In this document: positions 61,902-64,000 of the stretch, in pieces
Layout of the letters: each line of letters opens with the position of its first letter
Numbering within the stretch: the first letter of the stretch is position 1
DNA from: Panopea generosa
Taxonomy: Eukaryota > Mollusca > Bivalvia > Adapedonta > Hiatellidae
Reading direction: 5' to 3'
Length of the DNA: 64,000 nucleotides
Assembly (NCBI GenBank): GCA_029582155.1
Contig: CM055897.1
Coordinates: forward strand, 90,917,329-90,981,328
Program-made: the position numbers and the translations under genes
The notes under the pieces: model-generated
What the model saw: only the letters and a program-made list of their open reading frames with translations
Told to the model about the DNA's origin: nothing
The model's database searches: none

Positions 61902-64000
61902 CTTAAATATAACAGGAAAACATTTTATTCGCATTAATAATCCTTGTAATCATAATGTATGTCAATTTTCAAATTGAGATATAGTATGTGTATTTGTTTG
62001 AAACATAATAGATATACAATTACATACAAACCACATAACATCTCAAATATATATACATATAGATTAGCAGGACAAACATTTTACGTGCTTTAACCACATT
62101 AATGCAGCAAAGCAAAGTTGGTTAGCAGAAAATCAGCAGATATATGAAATGCATCATAGAGAACTAGCCTACAGCAGACGACATTTGTAACTTCAATGTA
62201 GTGGGAATACTGTCCCAAACAGAACCATTCGTTGTCAAAATGATCGAAATCTAAAAATGTAAATACTCTATGCGATACAATAATATATGAAATGACTGCA
62301 TGTGTCATCATTCATATAGGGGAACCAATACCAAGTAAATACGACATACCCGTTTAAGGGCTTAATGTAATATTGATAATCAACTACCTATATAAAGAAC
62401 TCCCGTCTGTGTTGTATTTATCTTGGCTATTATTTAACCGTATAAAGTGATTGTCTGTATTACCCATGATAACCTTCGCTGAATGATTCAATACCATGAC
62501 ATTAGCGAGTTCAAATAATTAAAATAAGAAAGAACAAGAATAATCAATTTGCACAAAGTAAATAAAGCTAAAACTAATGGTTTGTCGTTACAGTTCGATA
62601 TAATCAATGATGGGTTGCAATTACGATTCAATTTACTTTAAATTGTTATATAATTTGCGAAATTCGATAGTTTAAAAGGAAGATAATACATTTTTTTCAG
62701 CCGATGATATGTTATGTTTAATACATGCGGATCGTTTAAAGAAGTTTAGTATGTTTCGGTGGCTGCTTTTTTAAATGTTTGTCTCCTGGTGATTATATGT
62801 TTTGTGCTTTAGAAATAGAAATTTGATCGATGTTCAAAAGTTTTTAATAATTTGTAAATTTATAATGAACTGAAATGAACTCCCTTTCAGCAACTATTGT
62901 CAATGTGTTAATGGACAATATACTCATTTTTTAATTAATTTAATATTAGTACGAGAATAGAAGTAATATGAAGAAATTTGGATGAGTTATCTTGTTTATA
63001 CATATATTAGTTTGTTTGCAAGGTGTAGACTTCAGAAGTGGTATTATTTGTAACTAACGTATTATAATATTTGATATTTTGTTTACTTGTTGCAATACAA
63101 TAACATTTTGAGTAAGATAGATCCAGTTTTTTAAAAATCATTAAACTGCTTCTACGACGCTTATTATTTTAAGGCAGCGTTATAGATATTCAATAGAACA
63201 GATCCATCATTTGTACAAACATACACATGTGTTAAAATAACCTGCATTCACTGACCAATATTTAGTTCGTAAACTTATAACATAAACAGCGTTGGCGAAT
63301 TGTTAAATTGTTGAAATGACAAAAAGAGAATAAAAGTACGAAATTAATTTAGATATGTCACTTTTACCACGATCATTGGTTGATTAGTATCCAATCGAAT
63401 AACACACATATAAATATACAATACAATTATGGATCATGGCAGAATATAACAATAGAATATAACCATAATTTTCGCCGTGGAAAGTGTACATACGTGAAGA
63501 AGCTATGGCAGAGAACATTTTGTTTGATAACTATATAATATTATGTAAAATGAAGATAAAAAAGAAAACGCATAGAGAAAACATTAAAATAAGTTTATCG
63601 AGACATATGATGAGAAAGAACAAAAGTTTAGAAATAAAATACCACTAGTTAATGAGATTATTTCATTTTAAAACATTTAAACCACTTCTATAAACAAAAC
63701 TTTACTTAAAGGGTGAATTTATTCTCCTATATTCAACCTTTTTTTACCTGTCACCTAAAGGGTTGAATAAAGTTTTTCATCTACTGTGTGAGGCGTTTGA
63801 TATAGACAATATTTCAGTTGAATAGTTTTTTCTTCGTTTTAAAAAAAATCAGTTAAATAATGTTAATTTTTGAAGGCAAATTCCAGTTAAAACAGTTAAA
63901 AAACGATGTATGAACTTTTTTTCATGTTGAAATTTGTATAAATTCATAAAATACCAATATTTAAAAAAACGATGATCATCTTCTCAAAATGTTTTTCACC
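61902..64000. other. Probable first intron of the DEG/ENaC gene, no exon found
   Basis: I searched the minus strand for a TTxHG-type N-terminal exon ending in phase 2 and found none. AT-rich DNA continues to the window end, so the true first exon should lie beyond it. Confidence 0.45.

Overview
The window looks like invertebrate, most probably bivalve mollusc, nuclear DNA. It is AT-rich, coding is in small exons with GT/AG junctions, and it carries tRNA-headed SINEs, non-LTR retroelement tails ending AATAAAG plus a microsatellite, and many minisatellites. The species cannot be named from sequence alone. Only about 5% is coding.

Left to right: a non-LTR tail (1-244) and a likely first exon of an unknown minus-strand gene (1192-1341) come first. 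A huge 30-bp minisatellite fills 4.89-14.3 kb and is split by one retroelement insertion. Degenerate repeats follow at 14.76-16.85 kb, the last with nuclear-receptor-like half-sites. A four-exon minus-strand gene for an unrecognised 447-residue protein spans 17067-21150. Next come a candidate 5' exon (22.7 kb), minisatellites of 34, 38 and 36 bp, SINE copies, and long AT-rich stretches in which I see no genes. At 36947-37173 (minus) sits an isolated first exon of a DEG/ENaC sodium channel. It is followed by 47-bp and 44-bp minisatellites, a 2.3-kb element with nearly identical 472-bp terminal direct repeats (45697-48006), and a 63-bp minisatellite.

The main gene lies at 53156-61901 on the minus strand. 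Nine phase-consistent exons encode a DEG/ENaC-family channel from TM1 to the stop codon, lacking only its first exon, which lies beyond the right edge. A single 1.5-kb exon adds about 450 extra, mostly helical, heavily N-glycosylatable residues to the ectodomain, between the CxCPxPC motif and the strand leading to TM2. I consider this the most interesting feature of the window.

The genes show no operon-like relationship. The two DEG/ENaC pieces are on the same strand and share intron phase, which suggests a tandem family or an assembly or rearrangement problem. All exon limits were read by eye from splice signals and phase, without transcript support.
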